The notes under the pieces are model-generated. The model ran no database searches, was not told the DNA's origin, and saw only the letters and a list, made by a program, of their open reading frames with translations. This document shows positions 33,237 through 43,716 of a DNA stretch of 61,988 nucleotides, in pieces. Every line of letters starts with the position of its first letter. Position 1 is the stretch's first letter. Position numbers and translations under genes: made by a program. Origin of the DNA: Phoronis australis (Eukaryota > Phoronida > Phoronidae); the NCBI GenBank assembly GCA_002633005.1, contig NMRA01000084.1, positions 690,542-752,529 of the forward strand, read 5' to 3'.

Positions 33237-33600
33237 ACGAGGCTAACACCAGTTCTATGATTCTGTTTTTGGGGGGCCGGGGGCACTTTTGATTTGGTGT
33301 TGTTTTTGATATCACAAACCCGTGTATTCTATAAAAGCAAAAAGCCCCACGTTCATACGCACATAAATCATAATGTTCTGCTTTGTGGGAGTATTTACAG
33401 TGTACAAGCTCGGAACACTTGCGCCATAAGGTTGCATAGGCTGATTTAGGGGACAAGAGGTCCAGGACACGACCAGGAAAAAAGAAGATGAAAAATGCCG
33501 CCAACATGCCGTTTTTAGAGAATACACGTACATTTTCCATTGAAATTTGTTTTTGCCCCTACGCCTTGAGACACCCTACATGTAGATCCGCCAGTGGGTC
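33237..33600 (-). mobile_element. GGCGGATC-family repeat copy
   Basis: It ends at 33582-33595 with GATCCGCCAGTGG, the reverse complement of the CAGTGGCGGATC terminus seen at several other places. A G-rich block (GGGGGGCCGGGGGCA) lies near 33270. The left boundary is unclear. Confidence 0.45.
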
Positions 33601-34939
33601 GCTTTTCTATATTCCTGTTGCGGTTATCTAGGACATTAATAAACTACCTTAACTCCAAGTCAAATATCGAAAAATCATGGTTTTTCAACTATTAAAAGTA
33701 TATTTTATGCTTTCTGAAAGGAGCAAGATCGATGATTCTAAAAATATGCTTCTTATTGCTGTGTCGTTGTTATTGTCAGGTGATCACGTTTTTTCATATG
33801 CAAGAAAGGTACATTCATAGCAAAATAACCCCCTAGCCGATTTTACTAAAACTTTTTTAAATGAAAATTTCACTTTATGTCTAAAAACGCTGTTAGGAAT
33901 TTTGTTATTTACTTAGTTCTGCTTTTATGCCAAATTAATTCCAAGACACAAGGAATTTTTGTAAAAAAGCAGCGGTCTTATTCGTATATCGCTCGGTACG
34001 CGAAAACTAGGCACTTAAATATTGCTAACAGCGTTTGTGAGACATAACGCAAAGTCAAATGACAATAATAAAAACACAGTAGTTAGAAGCATATTTTTAG
34101 AATCTTCGGTCTTTCTCCGTTCAGAAAATATATACTTTTAATGGTTGACAAAGCATAATTCTAACACGCAAGGTCTCGGCGTTTGAACGGAATTTTGGCC
34201 AACGTACGTAATTCTTGCTAGACATGTGGGGTGAAAAATCTTCGCTTTTTGAATGGAAACGATCTTTTCTATTTAATAATTCGACATTCCACCCTGTGCA
34301 GCCATTTTGCTAGTTTACGCTAGTAAGATCACCAGCTTACTAGTGAAACACCCGCCTTTCACTCGCGTGTTTCTCCCTGGTCTTGTGGGATCTTGCAAAG
34401 TTCGCAAGGAACTTGCCCTGGCCTACGTGACCCACCTTTGCCCGTGCATCACACGAGAGGGCTACGGAAGTGACAATAACGCCTATAATGTCATGTTGAT
34501 ATGGGATCCCAAGGATTATTCACATTTGAAAACGGCTGGGAGAACACTCTGTGCACAATAGCTGCTCAGTGTTGAGAAACATTTACGACAAAAAGTTTGT
34601 GGGTGGTCTGAAAATAATTTTGTCTTCCCACAAATGGATTCCTCAATCAAAAAGTTGTTAACACACCCAGCATCGCCGCGGTGTTTATTCCTGCTGCATA
34701 AGTTGCATTTAATGACCGAAGTTTAATTAATAAGTGTTAACTGGGAATTATTCAGCGTTGTGCCATATAAATATAGCTTTTCTTAATCAGTTTGGTGAGT
34801 TTTGCGTGGTTCGCTAATTGAAATGTAAAATCAAAGATCTCCGTGGAACTTCGTGTGTGACGAATGTCTGCGCTCGCAGAGTTTACTTCAAAGAAAGTAA
34901 CATATGAAACAGTAGAGGCGATAAACGTAATACAATAAC

Positions 34940-35205
34940 ATAATATCACAATTACATCCAATTTCAAAACGGTGGTTTAAGTTAAAGATGCTTTGTCTTA
35001 TAAAAACCGTGAATATTTAAAAATGTAACAAGCGCCACCTAACGACTTCCTGGTGAACTGTGTGTACACGTATAGTCAGGAACAGAAACAATTTGTAAAT
35101 AAACAGCACAGTTGATAAACAGGGTATGAACGTATAAAAAGTCCTAGTAATTCCAAATATTACGCAATCAATATTTAATAGTGAAATGTAATAAAGTATA
35201 ATGTT
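34940..35205 (-). repeat. Inverted repeat arm 1 (dispersed element)
   Basis: The reverse complement matches 35930-36190. Shared blocks include GATTGCGTAATATTTGGAATT, CAGGAAGTC(G/A)(T/C)TAGGTGG and AATATTCACGGTTTT. The two copies are in opposite orientation about 0.7 kb apart, and no coding content is visible. Confidence 0.65.
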
Positions 35206-35929
35206 AAAACTTTTTGTGTGCGTGGATAGAATTGTATACATGTGTATGAAAATGATTTATTTATATTCGTAATCACATGTCATTGTAATCTTAACATCAG
35301 TTTTTTTAATTTATGTATTTGTGTATAGTAATTGTATATAGATTTCTTTGTATTTATTTAACCCAGATATAATGCCTCTTGGCGCTTTCTGTGTTATGTT
35401 TATTCATTGTATCGAAGATTTCGTAATATACATTAAAAAATAGTGAAATAAACAAATAATAAAAACTGTACCAACTGTTTCATTAGGTTAACGACAATGC
35501 TGTAGGGGTTTCCCACGGATTCGTATGTCGTCCTAAGAAATGTGGACGAGAAGTGTGTGCACTTATACTTAGAGTTTGCACTACCAGAGACGCAAAATGT
35601 CATGATGTTGAATACTGTCCAAGGTGGGGGCAAAATGAAATTACAGAACGAAATATGCTTTCGTTGCGGTCACCGTGAGGTCGGCGTAAGGAGTGTTGGC
35701 CGAGTAGTCAGACCTCAGTTGTCAATGGCGTTCAGCTTCTGCACACACCAAGATCTTGCAGGGACTTGATTATAGAAACATTATCAGGGTATCCTTTTGG
35801 ATGGAGAGTGCCACAGATAAATTATAATACCTACCCATTTACAAAGCAATTCCATGTGAAAAACCATGACACCTGCCACAGTATTGTTGCAGAACATCAC
35901 AAAAGGCAAACTTTCAGAGTGTTTTTAAT

Positions 35930-36190
35930 ATTTGCTTATTTCACTATTAATTGACGATTGCGTAATATTTGGAATTCGTAGTTTTGTATTTTTGCACTTG
36001 TTTCTAAGTGCATTAGTTGTAGCGTTTTCTTTAAAACCGCACTTTATTTACAATTTTTTTCTTTTCCTGATTATACATGTACACAAAGTTCTCCAGGAAG
36101 TCACTAGGTGGTGCTTGCTACAAATTTGAATATTCACGGTTTTAATGAGATATAGCATCTTTAAAACTGGTTGAAATTGGACTTAGACTA
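35930..36190 (+). repeat. Inverted repeat arm 2 (dispersed element)
   Basis: This is the partner of 34940-35205, diverged. The short reading frames in both arms give similar peptides only because the DNA is duplicated. Confidence 0.65.
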
Positions 36191-36259
36191 AGTTTAACGA
36201 TTATCTGCATTTCATGAAGGTAGTTTAGCCACTGGACTGGTAATATCTGTTTAAACCTG

Positions 36260-36480
36260 GAATAGGCCTGTTTTCATTTCAACACTCCCCCCACCTCTCT
36301 TGGCCGCCAACACAATCATGAATAGCAAAATAACACGGAATTTCTTGGCAATATATCATGTTGCGGCTAATTGTGCACGTGTACTTTTGAGTGTGTGTGT
36401 GTTTGTTATAGGCGCAGATATCACAAAAATGAGAAATGTTGCACCCCTGCCTCATGACATCCGAGATCCGCCACTGGTTA
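36260..36480 (-). mobile_element. GGCGGATC-family repeat copy
   Basis: The right end GAGATCCGCCACTGG (about 36464-36478) is the family terminus in reverse. CACTCCCCCCACC near 36283 is the matching C-rich interior. Confidence 0.45.
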
Positions 36481-36644
36481 CCGCGCCGATTTTCTTTCTA
36501 ATTTTTTCTCTCTCTTTTTGGCTTCATTTTTAGTGTTTCCAAAAGTTCTTAAACTCAGTTTGCTGCTATCTTTTTGCGATTCGGGAACTGTGCAGTCAGT
36601 CTTGACTAATGGCTCTGCAAATCTGCTTTTTTGTAAGCAGTGAC

Positions 36645-36677
36645 CACCGTCTCTAGCTGGCCGCAGTAGAGACGGTG
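36645..36677. repeat. Perfect 11-bp-arm hairpin
   Basis: CACCGTCTCTA and TAGAGACGGTG flank an 11-base loop. It is not followed by a T run and lies near no known gene end; its function is unknown. Confidence 0.6.
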
Positions 36678-36793
36678 AAGGTCCTATAAGTCAAAAGATT
36701 TTCGGCAAATTATGCCTCACACTGATTAAAACGTCATAGTCACGTTGTTATAAGTACCTTTTTCGCATAGAAGGACACTTTAGGTGGCCGTCG

Positions 36794-37105
36794 ATGTTTC
36801 CAATTTCTTCCAAATCGAACAAATACTCCCATAATCAAACTTTTTCTTCGACCAGTCCTTCCTGCCCAAATCGGCAACTGGCCATTTCTAACATTGCGCG
36901 CGCTCCTGGAGGGCGCGGTAAAATTGAAGTGCGCGCATTGTCTAGCGAGATCCGAGGGCTAGCAAGCTCTACTTTACCGGGAACGGATCATGTCGGGCAG
37001 CAGTCTAATGCTAATGTAAATTTCGTTCGCAGTATGTCTCAGTCATTCGCTGCTTCCATAGGCGGTGAAGAGTGTAGCTTTCGTGAATTTCTACTCCGGC
37101 TTTGA
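36794..37105 (+). CDS. Unrecognised 103-codon ORF (doubtful)
   Basis: An open frame with ATG in CpG-rich sequence; the part from LAISNIARAPGGRGKIEV through EECSFREFLLRL looks more protein-like than the start. I see no domain, signal peptide or splice support. It may be an exon, a transposon remnant or chance. Confidence 0.18.
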   Translation: MFPISSKSNKYSHNQTFSSTSPSCPNRQLAISNIARAPGGRGKIEVRALSSEIRGLASSTLPGTDHVGQQSNANVNFVRSMSQSFAASIGGEECSFREFLLRL

Positions 37106-37893
37106 TTAGCATCGCCGGAGGCGTCTTCGGTCTTTTCCTCTGCATAATGAAACAGCTGATAAGTCTAGCACATTAGTTTGCGTCTGTACTAGCAAATTGG
37201 TTGGAAGTCAACGTCAGGAATCGTCGACTTCAAACAAAGTCACAAAACACAACAGATTTTCTTGTGTTAAAGCTATCGCGGCTCCTTTTGTCAGAGACCG
37301 TGAGTACGGTCGTAGCTGACAGTGTCTTGGGCATGTTATGGCAAATGCGACGCTGCGTGTTTTTAGAAGAGAGAAAACGTTGCAACTGACGAAAACTTGA
37401 AAATTTTTGTTATCCAAACTTAGCAACCGCCTTCTCGAGCCACGTTAACGAACTGTGTGTAAATTAAAATTGAAAGTGACTACGGGGTTTTAGCTACCGT
37501 AAGGTGTACTTATGTACGGCTGCTGACGAAACGCCCTCTTGGTCAGGAGGTTGTATTGTCCGTCGACGTGAGTTGCGCCGGTAATCTACTGTTGGTACGA
37601 AATTGTCGTTCGCGGACTTTTCCTCTCCTCCTCCAACCCCGTCAAAACTAATTTTCACTCACCGGTGGTCAGCCGTTCACCTTGCAGTTTCTTCAGCCTC
37701 AGTTAGAAACAAACTTTTTACGGCTTCAGCTGCCTTTGGGGACTGGGGTGCGTTTGCACCCGTTTCACTCCTTTGGCTATGAACATGAGTCGGCCTACAA
37801 GAGGCAGCCGTATCTGCAACAGTGCTCGGCTGCCGCTACAGCTAGTCAAATTCTAACTCCACAAAGCTCTAATTGTTTCCATGGAGAACACAA

Positions 37894-39110
37894 CTAGAAA
37901 CATCTCAAATCTCGAACAAACAACTCATGCATAATTTGACTCCAACTAACGATATGTTTTTGTGGTGAAACCAACGACACTTTTGAAGTAGCTTTCCGAA
38001 TTCCTTCCAGAAATCTTGTACAGCGTCTCTGGAGCTTTATTACAAAAGAAACATTAAAATCCCGAACACGGATTTTGACTAAAAAGGTATTTGTTGCAAT
38101 AATCCTGTGTAGTATTCTAAATTGGAACCATCTTATGTTGGGATCCTTTTGTAATTTCATTAGGCAATGCGAATATTTTCTTCCAATCTAAACTATCTCC
38201 TAACTCTATTCCCTATTTACACTCAGACTTAGAAGGTTTCTTGACGTCATTAAAGACTGAACAACCCTTCAAATCTTTCCGTAAGTGAGTAATTGCTAAA
38301 GGCATTCAAGGAGAGTAGACATTAACACTTTTAAATTTACTTTAAAATAGACATTTTTAAAAGCTTCTTAGAACAGAAACAACACCATTATATTCGACAA
38401 GCTTGGTTTTTACATCGAACCCATTTTTACATGTATGTGGTTCAAACTAACGAAATCACCATCAGAGGTATACATATCTCTAACAAATCTTAAGCCTTTT
38501 ATAAACCAAGGCTTATAAAAGAGCCAAGTTACTATTAAACCACAAAGGTTGATTCAAAAAGTCCTCTTTACTCGCAACAATTATTTTCTTGTAGAAAGAT
38601 GTCATACTTCCAAATACGTCGCACCAGTAGGAATTACTAATTAGAGTGAACTTCGACTTGATAAAGTCATCTCCAAATCAAGCAAAATTCTTTGAGAACG
38701 GGTAGAGTGTCTAATCTTCGTACACAAAATCGAACTCGGAATTCTTTTTAGCATTTCCGTTCTAATGTTGGTGCGAACTCAAGATAAGTGTCTATTAACT
38801 GAGCTCACCAGAGTTCATTACAGTTTAAGTGGATGGTTGTTAAATCCTTGTTTGCAATTGATGTCCCCAGCATTAAAGCTACAGCTTCGAGTCTGAAATC
38901 AAAATCTCAAGGTTTACCATAGCTTGTAGTTGTGCAAACGTAGACACTCATCCACGTAAACCATACTACACTCGAGCAGGCGTATCCTGAGTTCGATAGA
39001 ATCGAAAATGTCAAAACCAATTTTCAGTTCGATTTCGATATGGAGCTTTGAGATTAGGTCGCCTGTCCTAAACGTTTTACATGACAATCGACAATGGCAA
39101 AACAAACAAG
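37894..39110 (-). pseudogene. L1/Tx1-like LINE ORF2 remnant
   Basis: Read on the minus strand from high to low coordinate, the order follows L1-type ORF2. There is an RT-like piece FRTGDLISKL (about 39040-39070; compare CRQGDPISP), then DFLNQPLWFNSNL (about 38530-38565), then RWFQFRILHRIIATNTFLVK (about 38070-38130). Many stops and frame shifts separate them. The lost catalytic motif and the breaks show it is inactive. Confidence 0.65.
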
Positions 39111-39337
39111 ACCCCAGGAGAGAAACCTATTTCACTTAAGGAAAATGTCCAATTTGACAAACTTTGGAATTTCATATCTCAGAAGTGGCTGACTGGATCA
39201 GATTCAAATAAATCTTTCGGATACTATGCTTCAAACACAGTTCGCCAATAGACTGTTGGCGACTGTTTAATGCTCCATTTTTGCGAAGGAATCTATCGAA
39301 AAATAGGACTATGAGATTTCAAAAACGCTCTTACAGT

Positions 39338-39425
39338 TTTCGAAATCTCATCTTGAACACTTTTATCAAATAAAGTGTGGTCATGTTGATAACGTCGTTT
39401 TGCACTTAAGTTTTGTATATGTTGG
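39338..39425 (+). repeat. Dispersed repeat, copy 1 of 3
   Basis: It contains CGAAATCTCATCTTGAACACTT and GATAACGTCGTTTTGC. Related copies are at 41281-41450 and 50500-50690. Confidence 0.55.
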
Positions 39426-40440
39426 ACTAAATTCACAAAACCTTAAGCATGATCGCCCTAGTGTTACTGCAGACGCATCTATTTATGTATGGCGGTTATA
39501 AATTTGGAGTATGCTCGTAATTGGCCTTGTACAGTACTTATTAGAGCCGTCGTAGATTTTGTTTCGCGTCCTTTTTCATAATCATATTTAAAACGCGCCA
39601 CCCAGCGTAATTGTAGGACTCGTAGCGTGCACATCATCTGAGCTGTTTTTCTTTTCGAGTAACGACAGTTCACTTTTGTCATTGCAGTGGTTGCCATGAC
39701 GCTTATAAGTAGTCTCCGATGTTACAGTCACAATGCGAATGAGAAGCACTTCGCAATGTACCACTATGTAAAATCCTCTGTTTAATAAACGTCCATTAGA
39801 GCATCCACACCTTGTAAAACTCAAAACACCGACACTCATCGATATTCTAGAATGGTGGGGTATTTCAGCAAAAATTTCAGGACGACGTGTCCCTGCCACG
39901 AATCTCTGGGGAAATTTGTATTGATTAATTGAAACAATTACTATGCTGACACTTTCTCATTTTTTATTGTGATTTGGACAAACACTTTTAGAGACATTAC
40001 ACTCTGATGAATATTTATAATCGAATTTCAATTGGAACTCCATATGAAATAATTATAATCAGCGTTAATGAACAATATATTAATATTCTCCGAGGAGAAC
40101 TGATTAATTTCTAATTTATGTAATTATTTTCTGGTTTGGAGATAACCCATAACTTGCATTTAAGAGAAGCCATTCCATTTAGCGTCTCGTAGTTTAATTT
40201 GCGACGTCCTCGTCTCTCCTCAACTAAGATCGATGACAGTGGGACCATTGCAGAGCACGTAAGTTATATATTTGTTACTAAATTCGAGGATATCCTTCGC
40301 TGTTTAAAAAGTTTCGCTTCAGTTAGTTGGTCAAATCTCAATTATTATTATTATTACGAGCTAATGCCACGAGAGATTTCACTATTAAAGGGACTTGATC
40401 AGGTAAGAGCTTATTATTCCATGGGATACACTTCTTGAAA

Positions 40441-40580
40441 TTATTTCGTGTACCTTTGACCAGACCTGTAAAATAGCATTTTTTTTGTTTTGAGATTTTG
40501 TTACGAATCGTCAATACTCGCCGTTGTCTGCCAGACATTCAATGAAAACGAGGCAGGTGACTTAATCAGTTAACTATTGC
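40441..40580 (+). repeat. Direct repeat, copy 1
   Basis: It shares GATTTTGTTACGAATCG, CGCCGTTGTCTGCCAG and CATTC(A/G)(A/C)TGAAA with 41650-41790. The copies are about 1.2 kb apart, so the pair probably belongs to a larger diverged duplication that includes the 39338/41281 repeats. At 40252, GCAGAGCAC|GTAAGTTAT is a good donor and a possible 5' UTR exon end for the peptide gene. Confidence 0.5.
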
Positions 40581-41280
40581 TTTGTAATGTCCCTTTTAAA
40601 TGAGCCTAAGCCCGGTTTTAGTATATCAACAGATAGATATTAACTGCGACACGCGCACTTACATGTAATTGTTTAAAATAAATAGGTGCTAGTTAACCGT
40701 CGTCATCCCTCAAACGTCTGGGGCATGCTTGAAAATTCCGTACAATCTTCCCAATCTGTAAGCTTTAGATGAACTCTGTGGGGAAACGCGGACGTCAAGA
40801 AAAATAGATCCATTTTATCATAAAGGTGATACGAGTCTTTGTTGAATAAAACCTTTCTTAATCAGATGAGGAAGTTCAGCAAATGTAAGAACCAGCTCCT
40901 GGTGAAATAGTTTACTAGTGCCGGTAACATGTTAAGCAAACTATTTAATTGCAAGTATTTATAAATTATCATAATTTTCATAGAAATGCTGCTAGTGAGA
41001 CCATAACATTATGCTAAAATGGACGTGCATAGTATAAATTATGTTTAAATTAATAGAAAAGTGGTTTCTAGATGACCATGGGCCCTCTGCTGTTGTTCTC
41101 ATTTAATGTATCTGACAAATGCCGCGTCAGACTTAGTTGAAATGTTCACACAGCATGTTTTATCCAATCTTTACCAAAACTCTGTTTGGAATGGTTTTAA
41201 AAATGTTTCACTTTTACATACCAAACAATAGGAATTTTATGATTTTATGAAAAAATCAAAAGTCGAATAAAACGAAAAGG

Positions 41281-41450
41281 AAACGATATTTTACAGAACT
41301 GTAACAGGGTGCTCGACATTTCATCTTGAACACTTATATCAAATGAATTCGACCATGTTATTGATACCGTTGTTTTGCTATGATTGTATCTTGCTTTGTT
41401 CTAAATTTTACTACTAAAAAGACATGGTAACGTGGCCCAATTAACTATAA
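41281..41450 (+). repeat. Dispersed repeat, copy 2 of 3
   Basis: It shares CATTTCATCTTGAACACTTATATCAAAT and TTGCTATGATTGTA with the copies at 39338 and 50500. Confidence 0.55.
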
Positions 41451-41649
41451 ATTTTTGAAGTTAAAAATCAAAGTCTACAGGCCTAGTTAAAATCTATAAT
41501 TTTGTACATATTTATATGAGTGCACAGACTTACCTTAATGGTTGACCGTCTCTGTCAGCTTGACTGGAAATTGTTTTAAACGGACATAATCGGTTTTAGC
41601 GTCGAAAACTTATTCCAGGGACAATTGTTAGATTTGATAGACTTTTTGT

Positions 41650-41790
41650 ATTGACCAGAGCAAGAAAAAAACAGAATACGTTGTATTTTAGTGATTTTAT
41701 TACGAATCGCCATTACCCACCGTCTGCCAGTCATTCGCTGAAATCAAGGCACGTGTGTTTACCAGTTAAATGCCCTTAAAATACTTTACT
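41650..41790 (+). repeat. Direct repeat, copy 2
   Basis: This is the partner of 40441-40580 (GATTTTATTACGAATCGCCA, CCACCGTCTGCCAGTCATTC). Nothing gene-like is supported in 41791-42330. Confidence 0.5.
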
Positions 41791-42346
41791 ATTTAGCGCA
41801 TGAAATTTGACTTAGCTATTTGACTGTTCCAATTCTACTACAGAGCTAGATGTTTTAATTCCGCGCTACTACTTATTCCCAAATATTTTACTTTTCTCGG
41901 CGAGGATGTTCCTTAAAGGTTTACATTCATCTTGAAATATCCAACGTAGTGAAGTATTGTTTCTTGTCCAATATTTGCCAAAGTATGACCTTGTACAGTA
42001 CACGTATATCAATTTATCAGGAAACCAATGGAAGCTATAAACGTTAAGCTAAGATCCAAGAAACCTGGTCCGAACTTATTTGCACAAGTTTATTACTAAT
42101 GAAGAAAGACACCCAACGGCCGCTACTTTCATAACCTTGTAGAAAATGTATGTTGTCATGTCTCCACATTTGATAATGTTGCTGATTCCGGTTTTGTAAA
42201 ACCTGTAGGAATTGAAAAGTCGTTATGTCTGTTATGCAATGATTGTTAATGTTGGTTATTGGAACTATTGGTTTCATACATGCTTTGTACAGAAAGACCT
42301 CTTCATATGAGGGACATATAAAGCATGGCGGCCAGCTGGGCACTTC

Positions 42347-43522
42347 TCGCTGGTTCCCTGCGTGCCGCTAGGTGGGGCGGTAGCCGCGCCAGCACGCAGG
42401 TATCACTTAATTTTCCTCGGGAATTATTTTTCACCGGCGTTTCGGATTGGCTAGTCGAATTCTCAACAGGCACCGCTTTACGCAAACAAACTGGCATGAC
42501 TGATGGACTGCAGTGTAAATGTGGTCTGTGGGCAGACAAATCGGTGTTTAAAATTTATGTTCAAGAAATGTGAATCTTAGAAATTGTGGTTGCGCCTTTT
42601 CGGAGTGCATCTTTCTACTGTCGACGACTTTTGTTTACGATACCGCCCTGTATTCACACACTATGAATAACACTCCGTCAAATCGGCAAGATATGTGTTT
42701 ATTGTAAATGTACGTGCTTCAAGCACGCGGCTATTAAACATCAGTGTAGATAGGAAATAGTTTCTGCGACGCCACTTACATGACAAGGCTAAAAATCGTT
42801 CACAGTCCGCCGTTTTTTCACGGTGTTGTAAAGCTAACCAATGACTGCTGAGGTTACATCAACCAATGCTAAAGCGCGTGCCACTGCGTGATACCTGCGT
42901 GCTGGCTAGGCGCGTAGGGGACCAACAAGCTGGGCTCTTTTGCTCAATGGTTTCCTTCGCGCCTAGCCAGAACACTGGTATCACGCAGTGGCACGCGCTT
43001 TAGCATTGGTTGATGTAACCTGAGTAGTCATTGGTTAGCTTTACAACACCGGGGAAAATGGCGGACTGTGAACGATTTTTAGCCTTGTCAGGCAAGTGGT
43101 GTCGCAGAAACTTTTTCGTTTCTGCTGTAATGTTTAATAGCCGCGTGCTTGAAGCACGTACATGTACAATAAACAAATATCTTGCCGATTTGACGGAGTG
43201 TTATTCATAGTGTGTGAATACAGGGCAGTATCGTAAACAAAAGTCATCGACAGTAGAAAGATGCACTCCGAAAAGGCGCAACCACAATTTCTAGGATTCA
43301 CACTTCTTGAACATAGTAAATTTTAAGCACCGATTTGTCTGTACAACAGACCACATTTACACTTCAGTCCATCAGTCATGCCAGTTTGTTTGCGTAAAAC
43401 GCTGCCTGTTGAGAATTCGACAAGCCAATCAGAAACGCCGGTGTAAAAATTTTTCCTAGGAAAATTATGTGATACCTGCGTCCTCGCTACTGGCCACCTA
43501 GCGGCACGCAGGGAACCAGCGA
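42347..43522. mobile_element. 1.18-kb foldback (palindromic) element with 9-bp target duplication
   Basis: Two arms of about 580 bp (42347 to about 42922 and about 42949-43522) are near-perfect reverse complements around a loop of about 25 bases. The ends are TCGCTGGTTCCCTGCGTGCC on both strands. GGGCACTT(C/T) flanks both sides (42338-42346 and 43523-43531), as expected of a target-site duplication. Each arm is itself bounded by related inverted ends (GCACGCAGGTATCAC / GTGATACCTGCGTGC), so it looks like two copies of one MITE joined tail to tail. No transposase. The 8-9 bp duplication suggests hAT or Mutator-like mobilisation. It ends 67 bp before the peptide gene's start codon. Confidence 0.85.
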
Positions 43523-43585
43523 GGGCACTTTTGTAGAAGTCCTTTCACGCGACAAGACCTTCAGTGTTATCTTTTAAACTTACAG

Positions 43586-43716
43586 AAAGATGTCGCTGGT
43601 TACACAGATTTGCATCGCGGTGTTGTGTGCTCTTTGTCTTGCTGCAGAAGTTCGTTCTCAGTACATGCCTTACGCCAAGCGACAGAAAACACTTCTTAAA
43701 TTTGGAAAAAGAGACG
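43586..43716 (+). CDS. Peptide precursor coding exon 1
   Basis: CTTTTAAACTTACAG precedes AAAGATG, so the coding start is just inside an exon that follows a 5' UTR intron. The exon holds the signal peptide, QYMPYA and QKTLLKF-GKR, and ends at the GTACTG donor after GACG. Confidence 0.85.

Noticed and set aside
33139-33540. 133-codon minus-strand ORF
   Set aside because: Overlaps a GGCGGATC-family repeat and has no domain or splice evidence.
39479-39899. Two overlapping minus-strand ORFs (72 and 103 codons)
   Set aside because: Neither shows a domain, splice site pair or LINE motif, and composition is not protein-like.
42325-42573. 82-codon ORF starting MAASWALLAGSLRA
   Set aside because: It lies inside the left arm of the foldback element, and the mirrored arm does not keep it open.
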